Part shown: positions 24,902 to 34,506 of the stretch, piece after piece
How the letters are laid out: each line of letters begins with the position of its first letter
How positions within the stretch are numbered: position 1 is the stretch's first letter
NCBI GenBank assembly: GCA_021158125.1
Contig: JAGGVF010000022.1
Location: 1-64,000, forward strand
Direction: 5' to 3'
From: Candidatus Bathyarchaeota archaeon
GTDB taxonomy: Archaea > Thermoproteota > Bathyarchaeia > Bathyarchaeales > WUQV01
Length of the DNA: 64,000 nt
Notes under the pieces: model-generated
The model's database searches: none
The model's input: the letters and a program-made list of their open reading frames with translations, nothing else
Told to the model about the DNA's origin: nothing
Program-made: the position numbers and the translations under genes

Positions 24902-24988
24902 TATTTAACCGAACGTCGACGTCTTACCATGTCCAACTCAACTTTTATCTAGGATACTCTATCTCAATTATTAAAGGGAGTAATGCGT

Positions 24989-26677
24989 ATGAACGAAAAA
25001 ATTGATAATCCAAGCGTAACTGAAACAAAAAGGAAAGTTATTCGCTGCATAACCGGCCCGGAGCTTCATTGTAAAAACTGGCAAATTGAAGGAATACTCC
25101 GCATGCTTCACAACGTTTTAGACCCGGAAGTTGCAAAGGATCCGGAAAACCTCATAGTTTATGGTGGAACCGGAAAAGCAGCTAGAAACTGGGAATGCCT
25201 AGAAAAAATTGAGGAAACCCTGCTTAACTTGGAACCGGATGAGACCATGCTTATCCAAAGTGGGAAGCCAGTTGCAGTTTTTAAAACTCATGAGTGGGCT
25301 CCTAGAGCTTTACTTGTAAATTCTATGCTTGTTCCGAAATGGGCGACTTGGGACTACTTTTACGAGCTTGAACAGAAAGGCTTAATCATGTTTGGGCAGA
25401 TGACTGCTGGTTCTTGGGCTTACATCGGAACGCAGGGTATACTGCAAGGTACTTATGAAACGCTTGCAGCTGTTGCCAAAGAACATTTCGGTGGAAGCCT
25501 ACGTGGAAAACTTGTTTTGACCGCTGGTCTCGGCGAGATGGGGGGCGCCCAACCTTTAGCTGTTACCATGAATGAAGGGGTTGCCCTTGTAGTTGAAATT
25601 GACAAGCATATGATTGAACGTAGAATTAGGCACAAGTATCTAGAGATGTGGACAGACGATCTAGACGAGGCAATAAGCTTAGCCATGGAAGCCAAAGAGA
25701 AAGGAATTCCGAGAAGCATAGGCTTGTTAGGAAACGCAGCTGAAGTTCATCCTGAACTCGTTAGGAGAGGAATAATCCCCGATGTTCTAACAGACCAAAC
25801 TGCAGCTCACGACCCGTTAAACGGCTACTACCCAGCTGCACTTTCTAAAGAAGAAGCAGACGAGCTTAGAGAAAACAACCCTGAAGAATACTTGAGAAGA
25901 GCAAGAGAAAGCATCAGAGAGCATGTTAAGGCTATGGTTCAAATGATGCAGAAAGGAGCAGTAACCTTCGAGTATGGAAATAATATTAGGCAAGAAGCCT
26001 ACAACGCTGGATTAAAAGAAGCCTTTGCATTTCCAGGCTTCGTCCGAAGATATATTAGGCCAATGTTCTGCGAAGGAAGGGGGCCGTTCAGGTGGACAAG
26101 CCTCGTAGGCGACCCAGAAGACATCTACAAACTTGACGACGTAATCTTGAAAGAATTCTCGTATAACACTGAACTTTGCAGATGGATACGCAAAGCGAAA
26201 GAACAAGTTCAGTTTCAAGGTTTACCCGCCCGCGTTTGCTGGCTTGGCTTCGGAGAAAGAGCCCGCTTTGGAAAAATAATAAACGATATGGTAAGAAACG
26301 GTGAACTTTCAGGTCCAATCTGGATTGGACGCGACCACTTGGACGGCGGAAGCGTTGCAAGTCCAAACCGCGAAACTGAGGGAATGAAAGACGGAAGCGA
26401 CGCAATCGCAGATTGGCCAATATTAAACGCTTTGCTAAACGCTGTGGCAGGCGCAACTTGGGTAAGCGTTCATCACGGAGGCGGAGTTGGCATAGGATAC
26501 AGCATACACGCTGGAATGTGCCTAGTAGCCGACGGAACCCCAGAAGCCGAAAAAAGAATAGTACGTGTATTGACAACTGACCCTGGAACAGCAATTGTAA
26601 GACATGTAGACGCTGGATATGAAAAAGCAAAGAAAATAGCGAAAGAAAAGGGCATAAAAATACCAATGCTAGAGTAA
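24989..26677 (+). CDS. hutU: Urocanate hydratase
   Basis: The enzyme adds water to urocanate using tightly bound NAD as electrophile. The sequence has [13 protein letters not shown], the [17 protein letters not shown] region, the NAD site [14 protein letters not shown], the conserved Cys in LPARVCWLG and the C-terminal [15 protein letters not shown]. The length (562-564) is typical. ATG 24989 is eight bases after GGGAG; ATG 24983, two codons earlier, is possible. It stands between the zinc-ribbon gene and hutH. Confidence 0.96.
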   Translation: MNEKIDNPSVTETKRKVIRCITGPELHCKNWQIEGILRMLHNVLDPEVAKDPENLIVYGGTGKAARNWECLEKIEETLLNLEPDETMLIQSGKPVAVFKTHEWAPRALLVNSMLVPKWATWDYFYELEQKGLIMFGQMTAGSWAYIGTQGILQGTYETLAAVAKEHFGGSLRGKLVLTAGLGEMGGAQPLAVTMNEGVALVVEIDKHMIERRIRHKYLEMWTDDLDEAISLAMEAKEKGIPRSIGLLGNAAEVHPELVRRGIIPDVLTDQTAAHDPLNGYYPAALSKEEADELRENNPEEYLRRARESIREHVKAMVQMMQKGAVTFEYGNNIRQEAYNAGLKEAFAFPGFVRRYIRPMFCEGRGPFRWTSLVGDPEDIYKLDDVILKEFSYNTELCRWIRKAKEQVQFQGLPARVCWLGFGERARFGKIINDMVRNGELSGPIWIGRDHLDGGSVASPNRETEGMKDGSDAIADWPILNALLNAVAGATWVSVHHGGGVGIGYSIHAGMCLVADGTPEAEKRIVRVLTTDPGTAIVRHVDAGYEKAKKIAKEKGIKIPMLE

Positions 26678-26678
26678 A

Positions 26679-26885
26679 CTATTCTTGTTTGCCATAAACT
26701 TCCACAAACTTTCTAATAGTTCTATCGTATGTTCTCTCTATTTTTGGTGGAAATAGGCATCCGGGTAGTTCTCCTCTTTCCCTGTGATACCGTATACATT
26801 CACAGCATTTTCCACGTTTCTCACATGCAGTATAAGTGCACGTGCAGTTTTTCAAGTTAGTTTCTAGGTTTGGGCAATCAGTCAA
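26679..26885 (-). CDS. Cys-rich small protein, DUF6485-like
   Basis: The 68-residue protein has eight cysteines in the pattern CPN...NCTCTYTACEKRGKCCECIRYH, then GELPGCLFPPKIE. I recognise this as the DUF6485 type, which is found in bacteria and archaea and probably binds a metal; no function is known. It is on the minus strand within the hut gene cluster, one base from the end of hutU and 93 bases from hutH, so it is transcribed against them. Confidence 0.82.
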   Translation of the reverse strand: MTDCPNLETNLKNCTCTYTACEKRGKCCECIRYHRERGELPGCLFPPKIERTYDRTIRKFVEVYGKQE

Positions 26886-26930
26886 CCTTGACTCCTCTTA
26901 GGCGGTAATTTATGCGTTAATCATAAATCG

Positions 26931-26970
26931 TATAAACTTTCTCCTACAATTTGCTAACGAATCTAGGGGA
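26931..26970 (+). promoter_or_regulatory. Promoter and ribosome site for hutH
   Basis: TATAAAC (26931-26937) predicts a transcription start near 26958. AGGGGA (26965-26970) lies eight bases before TTG 26979. hutH therefore probably has its own transcript, apart from ftcD-hutI-hutU. Confidence 0.55.
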
Positions 26971-26978
26971 CGACGTAT

Positions 26979-28529
26979 TTGAGAAAGGTAATTGTTGACG
27001 GGGAAAGCCTAACAATTGAAGATGTCGTTGCAGTTGCACGTGAAAACGTAAAAGTTGAAATCCTTGAAAAGGTTAAAAATCAAGTTGTAAACTCCCGTAA
27101 AATCCTAGAAGAACTCTTAAATTCCGGCAAGGTCATCTACGGGGTTAACACTGGTTTTGGCGCCTTAGCCAATGTTAAAATTTCAGAAAAAGAACTTGAA
27201 AAGTTGCAGTTAAATCTTATCCGTAGTCATTCTGCCGGTGTCGGCAAGCCTTTACCGAAGGATGTTGTGAGGGCAACAATGCTTCTAAGAGTTAACACCC
27301 TAGCAAAAGGGTATTCCGGTGTGAGAACCGAAGTTTTAGAAGCCTTAGTTGAAATGTTAAACAAGGGTGTTCATCCAGTTGTTCCCGAGAAAGGAAGCGT
27401 AGGTGCAAGCGGAGACTTAGCCCCGCTTTCGCATATTGCACTCGTCCTAATTGGAGAGGGAAAAGCAGAATACAAAGGTGAAATCCTAAGCGGGAAAGAA
27501 GCTCTAGAAAAAGCGGGAATTAAACCTTTGAGGCTTAGGGCAAAGGAGGGAATGGCCCTAAACAATGGAACTCAGCTGATGACTGCCATAGCAGCCTTGG
27601 CAGTACATGACGCAGAAATCCTAATCAAAACAGCAGAAGCCGCAACTGCCCTTAGCCTAGAAGCCCTACAGGGCATAGTTGACGCCTTTGACGAAAAAAT
27701 ACAGAGAGTTAGACCGCATAACGGCCAAATTCTAAGTGCAAGAAACATTAGGCAACTCATAAAGGGCAGTAAACTCGTTTGCTCCGGAGAAGAGGCAGCG
27801 GAAAAATTTGGCTATCCGCAAGATCCTTATACGCTGCGGTGCGCGCCGCAAGTTTTAGGTGCAGTTCGCGACGCCATAGCCTATGCAAGAAGCGTGGTTG
27901 AAACTGAAATCAACTCGGTGACAGACAATCCGCTGGTTTTCCCAGAAGATAAAACTTGCATTTCTGGCGGAAACTTTCACGGTCAACCAATAGCAATTGC
28001 AATGGACTTGTTAGGAGTGGCTGTTGCATCAGTAGGAAACATTTCTGAAAGAAGAATAGCAAGGTTGATAGACGAAAACCTAAGTAGGGGACTTCCGGCT
28101 TTCCTAGTTCCAAAAGGGGTGAAGAAAGGGATAAACAGCGGATTTATGCTTGCTCAGTACACGGCTGCAGCTCTAGCCTCTGAAAATAAGGTTTTAGCTC
28201 ATCCAGCAAGCGTGGATTCCATTCCAACTTCAGCAAACTTTGAAGACCATGTCAGTATGGGGCCGATAGCTGCTAGAAAGGCTATGCAAATAATCGAAAA
28301 TGTTCAACGCATAGTTGCCATAGAACTGCTCTGCGCATGTCAAGCAGCCGACATCCGCGGGGCAGAAAAGCTTGGAAAAGGAACAAAAATTGTCCATTCA
28401 ATAATAAGAGAGAAGGTTCCAACATTAAAAGAGGACAGAATGCTTAGCGAAGACATAGAAAAAGTTTTCAAGATAATTAAGAATGGCGAGTTAGTAGAGG
28501 CTTTAGCGAAGCATGTGAAGCTTGTTTAA
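26979..28529 (+). CDS. hutH: Histidine ammonia-lyase
   Basis: The enzyme removes ammonia from histidine to give urocanate, the entry step of the pathway. ASG at 143-145 (in GSVGASGDLAPLSH) forms the MIO electrophile; YGVNTGFG (54-61) and NGTQLMTA bind substrate; SVTDNPLVF and GGNFHGQP are also present. Length 516 is normal. The TTG start is supported by AGGGGA upstream. Its stop overlaps the convergent htpX-like gene by four bases. Confidence 0.96.
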   Translation: MRKVIVDGESLTIEDVVAVARENVKVEILEKVKNQVVNSRKILEELLNSGKVIYGVNTGFGALANVKISEKELEKLQLNLIRSHSAGVGKPLPKDVVRATMLLRVNTLAKGYSGVRTEVLEALVEMLNKGVHPVVPEKGSVGASGDLAPLSHIALVLIGEGKAEYKGEILSGKEALEKAGIKPLRLRAKEGMALNNGTQLMTAIAALAVHDAEILIKTAEAATALSLEALQGIVDAFDEKIQRVRPHNGQILSARNIRQLIKGSKLVCSGEEAAEKFGYPQDPYTLRCAPQVLGAVRDAIAYARSVVETEINSVTDNPLVFPEDKTCISGGNFHGQPIAIAMDLLGVAVASVGNISERRIARLIDENLSRGLPAFLVPKGVKKGINSGFMLAQYTAAALASENKVLAHPASVDSIPTSANFEDHVSMGPIAARKAMQIIENVQRIVAIELLCACQAADIRGAEKLGKGTKIVHSIIREKVPTLKEDRMLSEDIEKVFKIIKNGELVEALAKHVKLV

Positions 28530-29497
28530 GTGCTGGCTCTGAGCTCCTGTAATGCCTTTATTCGGTTAACAACATTTGGATGGGTTGAGAAAATTTCCAT
28601 AATCTTATCTGACAGGGTTACTTGCTTTCTTAGAATCTCTTCGACAAGCCTTTGATCTGAACCGCCTACAGTTCTTGAAATTGCCAGTGCATCGCTTTCA
28701 GCTCTGTCAGGATCCGATATGAATAATGCCTTAAATGCGTGTAGACTTGAAGTTTGAGGAGTTTTCCTTTTCATTCTTCCGCTTGCATAGACTATTTTCG
28801 CTAATCCTTCCTGTAGTTTGCGTGCTCCATCATCGACTATGCTTGCGCTGTGTCTGTCAGCGTAGTATTCGCGGAGCCTACTTAAATACAGTGTGAAAAG
28901 TTGTAGTATCCAGTAGAGGGCTATACATGCCAAACCTATAACTGCATAGCTTGCTCCGCCTTCTCTGTCGCTTGAACCCCACATTGAAGACAGCAAAAGC
29001 GAGTATCCAATGTAGTAGAATATTGCTGGCAGAATTGAAGCAAACATCATTATTTGTACATCCTTATGCTTTAGGTGGCCAAGCTCATGTCCAATTACGG
29101 CTTCAACTTCCTCGTCTTCAAGGATCTCCAGCAGCCCTTTAGTGACAGCCACTCGTGTTCCAGCTATAGGTGAACCGTATGCAAAAGCGTTAGGTATCGG
29201 TACATTTGCAAGCATGATTTTAGGCATTTTTATTCCGCTTTTCCGGCTTAATCGTTCAACTATTTCATAAAGCTTTGGATGCTCACTTCTTGAAACTTCC
29301 TTTACACGGTACATGGCGTCGATAATGTACGGGGCGAAAAGCCATTGAAGAAGGTTAAATGCCACAACCAAAATTAGTAGTGTCGTTAAGCTAAACGCAT
29401 TAAATAAGCTAAGAATTACTGTAAATGCTAATGTTGTAAGCCCGATTATTACTGCCAGAGTGCCAATCATCGAAGCCCTAAGCTTCCATATGCTCAT
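28526..29497 (-). CDS. htpX: HtpX-like M48 membrane metalloprotease
   Basis: HtpX degrades misfolded membrane proteins at the membrane. Two N-terminal helices at about 13-33 and 37-57, the zinc motif VIGHELGHLKH (HExxH at about 139-143), two further helices at about 155-210 and the third ligand in YYADRHSA are all visible. Length 323 is in the family range. It may be the last gene of a transcript with RtcA and FAU-1. Confidence 0.93.
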   Translation of the reverse strand: MSIWKLRASMIGTLAVIIGLTTLAFTVILSLFNAFSLTTLLILVVAFNLLQWLFAPYIIDAMYRVKEVSRSEHPKLYEIVERLSRKSGIKMPKIMLANVPIPNAFAYGSPIAGTRVAVTKGLLEILEDEEVEAVIGHELGHLKHKDVQIMMFASILPAIFYYIGYSLLLSSMWGSSDREGGASYAVIGLACIALYWILQLFTLYLSRLREYYADRHSASIVDDGARKLQEGLAKIVYASGRMKRKTPQTSSLHAFKALFISDPDRAESDALAISRTVGGSDQRLVEEILRKQVTLSDKIMEIFSTHPNVVNRIKALQELRAST

Positions 29498-29549
29498 ACT
29501 ATTTAACCCTCAAGAATGTTGAGCAGAACAATGAAACTTATATCCTTTA

Positions 29550-30947
29550 CTATTTTGAACTAACTGAATTGGCTATTTCCCTCGTTTTTTCCATAATGAA
29601 TCTAGCCAACTTTTCAGTTATAAACCGCCTTTCAACAGCCTTCCACAATTTGTCCTCATCTAAAACCTTAATGGTTCCGTCGGGCAAAACGCAGACATCA
29701 ACTTCCAAGTCTACATAACGTAACTTATTAGGGTAAAGCTCAACAGGAGTGTTCAAGTTAAAATAAGTGCCCTTATACTCGCCGTTTTCTGAAAAATAGC
29801 TGGTTTTTAAAAACCATTCGCCAATTTTAGTTTCAGTTATAGCAACGTCTCCGGGCTCTTTCTTAGTTCCTAAACCGTCATAAACTCCTGGTTTACGAAA
29901 AACCCTTCTAAAACACATTTTTTCACCGTTAAGCTCTTCGATAACCCCTACTCCAAGGCTAATGGTTTTTCCGCCTAACTTCACATGCTCGATACGTATG
30001 GTTGAGCCTTCAATGGGATACTCGCTTTCAATTGTCGTTTTGAAAAGGGATAGAACCTCCTCCTTTGTTTTCCCCTTCTCCAAAAGCTTTTCAGCCATTT
30101 CTAGTGCCGAGGAAACCTTTCCGCCGCACGCTTTATAGTAATGATGCCCCTGCAGCGTAGCCACCACGGTTTCACGTAGTTTATCGAGTCTTTTCTTAGA
30201 AAGAGCTGGAAACTCAACGTCCATGCAATGTAAACCATCTAAAATCAGAGAAGGTGCCTCAACGTATTCTGCCTTTTTCATAACTTCCTGCGCCTTATGA
30301 ACCAGTTCTTCAACTTCACTTCTTAAAATTTCATGAGATTCCTCAGCTGCCCTTTCCCGCCAAATTATTCCCCAACTTTCAGGAACCAATTCTCTGCCAA
30401 GCTGGTAAAGTTCAAAACGTTTTTTAACATCCCTTATTCTTAGGCTTACCCCCACCTTTTTTAAAGAAATCAAAATTGCACATTTTCCGGAGACTTTAAT
30501 TTGGGTTGTGAGAAATGGCTTAGATGCCCCTATTCCTCTTCTTTCAACTTGGACGAGAACGTTTCCTTCAAGTTGATTTACTAATTCTTTGCATGGAAGC
30601 CTACCTATCGCCTCGCCTATGTCAACAAGGAAGTAGCCGTCCTTTTTTCCCCTTATAACCCCTTTATATATGCCGTCTAAGCTTACTGGCCACTTTCTAG
30701 TTATCACATCTTCCAAGGTTGATTGTAGAATTTTCCAAAAACGGTCAACCGCCTCTTTGGTTCCAATCACACGGACCCCTTGTCTGTCAAATCTATCCTT
30801 AATTTTAATGTCTGCAGAAGCCCTATTTTCGTTTAATCCAAATCTTTCTCTAATTGCAGCTGAAGGTTCAACTATTTCAAATCCGTTTTCAATTAAAAGC
30901 TTTGTCAGAGCAGTCGTGTAGATTCCTCGAATTTTTGCTTTTGGCAT
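29550..30947 (-). CDS. FAU-1-type RNA-binding protein / putative endoribonuclease with DUF402 domain
   Basis: FAU-1 binds AU-rich RNA and has been linked to rRNA maturation. The 465-residue protein has an N-terminal S1-like/RNase E-G-like region (about 1-200, KIRGIYTTALTKLL, GYFLVDIGEAIGRL) and a C-terminal DUF402 domain with CFRRVFRKPGVYDG, GDVAITETKIG and YVDLEVDVCVLPDG followed by ALDEDKLW-like VLDEDKLWKAV. It starts 20 bases after the rtcA stop. Together with RtcA this suggests an RNA-processing operon. Confidence 0.9.
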   Translation of the reverse strand: MPKAKIRGIYTTALTKLLIENGFEIVEPSAAIRERFGLNENRASADIKIKDRFDRQGVRVIGTKEAVDRFWKILQSTLEDVITRKWPVSLDGIYKGVIRGKKDGYFLVDIGEAIGRLPCKELVNQLEGNVLVQVERRGIGASKPFLTTQIKVSGKCAILISLKKVGVSLRIRDVKKRFELYQLGRELVPESWGIIWRERAAEESHEILRSEVEELVHKAQEVMKKAEYVEAPSLILDGLHCMDVEFPALSKKRLDKLRETVVATLQGHHYYKACGGKVSSALEMAEKLLEKGKTKEEVLSLFKTTIESEYPIEGSTIRIEHVKLGGKTISLGVGVIEELNGEKMCFRRVFRKPGVYDGLGTKKEPGDVAITETKIGEWFLKTSYFSENGEYKGTYFNLNTPVELYPNKLRYVDLEVDVCVLPDGTIKVLDEDKLWKAVERRFITEKLARFIMEKTREIANSVSSK

Positions 30948-30967
30948 TTGCTTTCGCCTCTGAAGTT

Positions 30968-32002
30968 TCAGAGCTTTTCAATTTTGTAGAGCCCATTGGT
31001 TTTGGTAATCTTGAATTCCACGCCAAGTATTTTCTCGGCGAGCCAAATATTCGTCTCTAGATGATCTGACATTTCACGTGCAAGATAAGTCGAGCGTCCT
31101 TGTGCTAGAGCCACGTATGGAATCAATATGTCTGCCATGTGGATGTCGACTGTCGCCTTAGCTTCAATTTCTCTGTAAAGCTTCTCGGCTGCTTCCCTTC
31201 CAACCGATTCGCTTGTTTTTCTTAACTCGCCTATTGCGTCTCCGCCTAAAAGAACGTTTTTGTCTGTTTCAGCCCACAAAACTATTGAACTGCCTTTCTG
31301 CAATGGATTCGAACGGTCGTTAACTATTCGAATATTAGCTTCGAACCCTCTGATTTTCAAAAATTCATTTGCCGCTTTTGCCTGTCGCTCCGCAACCCTT
31401 CGGTCAGCAAGGAATGTGCAAACAGATATTCCACTTAACTTTTCTACTTTGCCGAAATCTTCTAAATTTATTGGTTCAATTTTTGGAGAAGGCCAAACTT
31501 CAAGTGTAACTTCGCCCATACCCTTCGGATAGTAACCGTACTTATGCACAGTTATAAGGGCTTTAACACCCATACGTTTGAGAACCCTAAGCATTACATA
31601 TTGCAAATAGTTAATGGTTGGAGAATTTCTTACATCCGTCCCTCCACGGGTAATATGCAATTTAACCGGGTTTTTTGCAAATATGCAGATTGGTAGAACC
31701 GTCATGATGAGCATCGGTATGCTTCCAGCGGTGCCAATTTCAGCTTTTAATTCTCCGCCAGAAATTTCTCTAGGTCTAAACCACAATTCTCTTGAGCCTA
31801 AAGTTGCCCCTTCAACTTCGGCTTTACAGATTTTCGCCGCCGTTAAAACGGCCTCCAAATGCTGAGGCCTCAACCCCGGCTTAGGTCTTTTCTCCCTTAT
31901 ATGATGAATATGTAAGGGTTCCTTCAGTATGCTTGCTAACGCCACTGATAGTCGAAGTATGGTTCCGCTTCCGCTTTTCTGACTTCCGTCAACTTCAAGC
32001 AA
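30968..32002 (-). CDS. rtcA: RNA 3'-terminal phosphate cyclase
   Basis: RtcA converts RNA 3'-phosphates to 2',3'-cyclic phosphates with ATP via an adenylylated histidine. The 344-residue protein has DGSQKSGSGTILRLSVALA at the N-terminus, PGLRPQHL, RGGTDVRNSPTINY and the active histidine in TVDIHMADILIPYVALA. The first motif is altered from the usual EGGGQILR to KSGSGTILR, which may affect substrate fit. TTG 32002 is eight bases after GGTGG. FAU-1 follows on the same transcript. Confidence 0.92.
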   Translation of the reverse strand: MLEVDGSQKSGSGTILRLSVALASILKEPLHIHHIREKRPKPGLRPQHLEAVLTAAKICKAEVEGATLGSRELWFRPREISGGELKAEIGTAGSIPMLIMTVLPICIFAKNPVKLHITRGGTDVRNSPTINYLQYVMLRVLKRMGVKALITVHKYGYYPKGMGEVTLEVWPSPKIEPINLEDFGKVEKLSGISVCTFLADRRVAERQAKAANEFLKIRGFEANIRIVNDRSNPLQKGSSIVLWAETDKNVLLGGDAIGELRKTSESVGREAAEKLYREIEAKATVDIHMADILIPYVALAQGRSTYLAREMSDHLETNIWLAEKILGVEFKITKTNGLYKIEKL

Positions 32003-32098
32003 CTATTATCCACCAATTAGGCGTAAGACTGCTTTATGTCAAGTATGGCAAAATAAAAGAGTGTGTTCTTAAGATATTATTGTTGCGGAGGAATTAAA

Positions 32099-32503
32099 CT
32101 GTCAAGTCAAGATGAAGAAAAGCCTTCTCTCGAAGTTTTAATTCAAAGGATGAATGATCTACTTGTAGTTTTGGAAACAATAGCTGAAGATTTGAAAGAA
32201 CTGGTAACCACGTTGAAATCTTCTGTTAGACCCGTTCCTCAACCTTCAGTTCAGCCCCCAGCCCCCTCTCCACCAGTTCATGAAAGAATACAAAAAATAG
32301 AGGACGTACGCATGATGTTTCCGAAGGAACTTGAAGACATGCTTGCCTTTGAAGAAGAAGCGGAATACATAGTTGTAAAACCTAGGCAGTATTTAGGCGC
32401 GGAAAATTTCGCTAAAATAGCTTCAATTGTCCGTGGGGCAGGCGGAGAATACATAAGTGCAGGAAAGGAATCCCACTTTAGAATACCTAAAAAGATCAGT
32501 TGA
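32099..32503 (+). CDS. Uncharacterised archaeal protein with probable CTG start
   Basis: The product (about 134 residues) has an N-terminal helical coiled region (LIQRMNDLLVVLETIAEDLKELV), a Pro-rich linker at about 42-60 (PVPQPSVQPPAPSPP) and a conserved-looking C-terminal domain (VVKPRQYLGAENFAKIAS, then GGEYISAGKESHFRIP). The latter looks like a small nucleic-acid or protein interaction domain found in several archaea, but I cannot name it. GGAGG at 32087-32091 is seven bases before CTG 32099; GTG 32063 would start a longer version with an atypical YYCCGG segment. Confidence 0.75.
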   Translation: MSSQDEEKPSLEVLIQRMNDLLVVLETIAEDLKELVTTLKSSVRPVPQPSVQPPAPSPPVHERIQKIEDVRMMFPKELEDMLAFEEEAEYIVVKPRQYLGAENFAKIASIVRGAGGEYISAGKESHFRIPKKIS

Positions 32504-32504
32504 A

Positions 32505-33302
32505 CTAACGAAACTGCGAGTGCAAATGGTCTATTAAGCCTCTAACTCCCTCAGTGTTATGTATAAACCTTAACTTAATGGGAGTTACAGCAATTCTTTT
32601 CCTCCTCTTTACGGTGTAAAGGTCCGTTCCGGGTACATCGTCGGGATAGTCTTCCAAAACCCAATGGTCGATTATGTAGCCTCCATTTCGATCGACAAAC
32701 AAGTCCAAGTAGCCCTTATAAGAAAGGGTTGTAGCCTCAAAGCTTAAAGACCTCATTTTCTCAGGGACATTAATTGAAATTAGATCTACATCGTATGGCA
32801 TTCCATTTTCCAAAATGTATTTTGCAGTTTCAACGGCTATTTTCGCTGTTAAATCCAAAATTTCTTTGTTCACGAGTGAAGCTTTATTCTGTCCTTCAAG
32901 AAATTTTTCCATGCAGTAGGAGACGGCTATGGCTGGAACTTGGTGAATAGCTGCTTCTATTGCCGCTCCTAGGGTTCCTGAAGTAAAGAAGTCGTCAACT
33001 CCGAGGTTCGGGCCGAGGTTTATGCCGGAAATTAACAGGTCTGGATTTTGTCCAAGAATCTTGTGGGTTGCTATCATGTAAGCGTCGGCTGGCGTCCCAT
33101 CTATGCCGTAGGCTTTTGAACCATCCGGTAAAATAACCTGTTCAATTTTTACAAATTTTGAGCTTATGGCCTTTCCTATTCCGCTTGTTTCCTTCAAGGG
33201 GGCTACAACAACTACTCCGCCTAGCTTGTCTAATTTCCTCTTCAGAGTTAAAATTCCGGGTGAAAATATTCCGTCATCGTTTGTTAAGAGAATTTTCGGC
33301 AT
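32505..33302 (-). CDS. surE: 5'/3'-nucleotidase SurE
   Basis: SurE removes phosphate from nucleoside monophosphates. The metal site ILLTNDDG starts the protein; SGINLGPNLG, SGTLGAAIEAA and the following PAIAVS complete the fold core, with DLISINVP later. Length 265-267 is usual. ATG 33302 (MPKILLTNDDG) is preferred, with GAGTG eight bases upstream; ATG 33308 is two codons earlier. It could supply nucleosides for salvage. Confidence 0.95.
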   Translation of the reverse strand: MPKILLTNDDGIFSPGILTLKRKLDKLGGVVVVAPLKETSGIGKAISSKFVKIEQVILPDGSKAYGIDGTPADAYMIATHKILGQNPDLLISGINLGPNLGVDDFFTSGTLGAAIEAAIHQVPAIAVSYCMEKFLEGQNKASLVNKEILDLTAKIAVETAKYILENGMPYDVDLISINVPEKMRSLSFEATTLSYKGYLDLFVDRNGGYIIDHWVLEDYPDDVPGTDLYTVKRRKRIAVTPIKLRFIHNTEGVRGLIDHLHSQFR

Positions 33303-33350
33303 GTCCATTCACTCTTGCCTCTAAAAGTTAAAGCTTTAACTTTTAAGGCT

Positions 33351-33650
33351 TTAGTAGTAGCCATATATAATTCTAAAATCTTGGAATTCGCCTTTATATG
33401 GTTCCCATTTTACCTCTACTTTCTTAACCCTTGCTGCTGGAGGACCACGTTTGCAGAACTCCACCATGTACTCAACAGCCGTCTTTTCACCTTCGAAGAC
33501 TGCTTCAACTCGTCCATCTGGAAGGTTTTTAACCCAGCCGGTTACGCCTACTTTCCGGGCATGTTGGCGAGTTTCATACCTAAAGAAAACGCCTTGAACC
33601 CTTCCGCTCACAAATACGTGGGCTCTCACCTTTGGCAAATCCGTCACCAC
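33351..33650 (-). CDS. acyP: Acylphosphatase
   Basis: The 99-residue protein hydrolyses carboxyl-phosphate bonds. The phosphate loop and catalytic Arg are in GRVQGVFFRYETRQHA, and the catalytic Asn is in GWVKNLPDGRVEA; FEGEKTAVEYMV follows. It is a stand-alone acylphosphatase of normal size. It sits 42 bases upstream of surE on the same strand and may be cotranscribed with it. Confidence 0.94.
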   Translation of the reverse strand: MVTDLPKVRAHVFVSGRVQGVFFRYETRQHARKVGVTGWVKNLPDGRVEAVFEGEKTAVEYMVEFCKRGPPAARVKKVEVKWEPYKGEFQDFRIIYGYY

Positions 33651-33806
33651 TTAAACTTCCTAAGTGATGTTAAGGTTGATGCTAAATTTTGAATTTATTG
33701 AAATAGGTTTTGGAATACTTTAACTTGACTCTCCCTGCTTCGACAATTTTCCTTATCGACGAATTTTTTAAAAGCTTAAGCCTTGAGCACAAGGTTTGTG
33801 GGTCAT

Positions 33807-34136
33807 ATGACTACTAATGGAAGGATAATAATTTATGTGCCTGGTAGCCCTAAGGGAGGATTTCATGAAACAGAGAAGATAAGGAAGGCTGCTTGCAGAA
33901 TAGCGGAGAGACTTAAGTTAGAGGTTGAGGTTATTCAAAGATTTGATTTAAGTTCTGTTTGGGTCTACTTTGAAAGTTGTGAGGGCGAACTTATTCCTAT
34001 ATATTTTGATTACGGCTTACATCGTCAAGAGGAGGAAGTTTACGCTAAGATAAGGAACATGATGTTCGTTTTGTCTTTCCATCCAAAGTTTTCGGATTTA
34101 AAGCCAATTAGAGAGGACGTCATTCGGATTTCTTAA
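33807..34136 (+). CDS. Conserved-looking small protein, unknown function
   Basis: The product of about 109 residues begins MTTNGRIIIYVPGSPKGGFHE and has alternating strands and helices (KIRKAACRIAERLKLEVEVIQ, VWVYFESCEGELIPIYFD). It resembles no family that I can name. ATG 33807 is preferred because TTTTTAAAAG near 33766-33775 would start transcription close to 33800; TTG 33783 is an in-frame alternative. It is convergent with the next gene, overlapping by 17 bases. Confidence 0.75.
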   Translation: MTTNGRIIIYVPGSPKGGFHETEKIRKAACRIAERLKLEVEVIQRFDLSSVWVYFESCEGELIPIYFDYGLHRQEEEVYAKIRNMMFVLSFHPKFSDLKPIREDVIRIS

Positions 34137-34506
34137 AAGTTATACTTTGATTTTTTAATTCAACCTCGTAGATTTGATTTACATCAAAATCTATGCCAAG
34201 TCTTTCATATTCCTCTTCTGTTAAGAAAAGAATTATTTTTGGAACAGACAATCTGGTTTGCGTTTTTATAAATGGGAACTGCTGCTGCAAAACTTGCATG
34301 ACATCTTGAACAACTTTTGCTTCTTCAGAGGCTGGCTGAATAGCAAACCTCGGTATCGAACGGTCTTCAATGAGTTCTATTCGTTTTCCTAAATTTCCTT
34401 CTGGGTCACGAATGGACTCTATACGCTGAACTCTAACTTTAATCAAAGCCCTCACAACAGTAGCAAAATAGCGGGGGAGCCCCTTATAGGTTTTCCCATT
34501 TATCAT
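34120..34506 (-). CDS. Small protein in the guaA operon, possibly arcadin-1-like
   Basis: The 128-residue protein has VRALIKVRVQRIESIRDPEG, an IELIEDRSIPRF segment, VVQDVMQVLQQQFPFIK and a C-terminal ILFLTEEEYERLGIDFDVNQIYEVEL. The pattern recalls arcadin-1, a small protein encoded near the archaeal actin crenactin; this is a tentative memory-based resemblance and no crenactin gene is in the window. ATG overlaps the guaA stop by four bases (ATGA), so translation is coupled to GMP synthase. Confidence 0.82.
   Translation of the reverse strand: MINGKTYKGLPRYFATVVRALIKVRVQRIESIRDPEGNLGKRIELIEDRSIPRFAIQPASEEAKVVQDVMQVLQQQFPFIKTQTRLSVPKIILFLTEEEYERLGIDFDVNQIYEVELKNQSITFKKSE

Noticed and set aside
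26088-26666. Minus-strand ORF of 192 codons inside hutU
   Set aside because: Leu/Arg/Phe-rich composition of a shadow frame, opposite an intact urocanate hydratase.
33315-33692. Plus-strand ORF of 125 codons opposite the acylphosphatase
   Set aside because: The acylphosphatase motif on minus is complete; the plus frame has no homology pattern.
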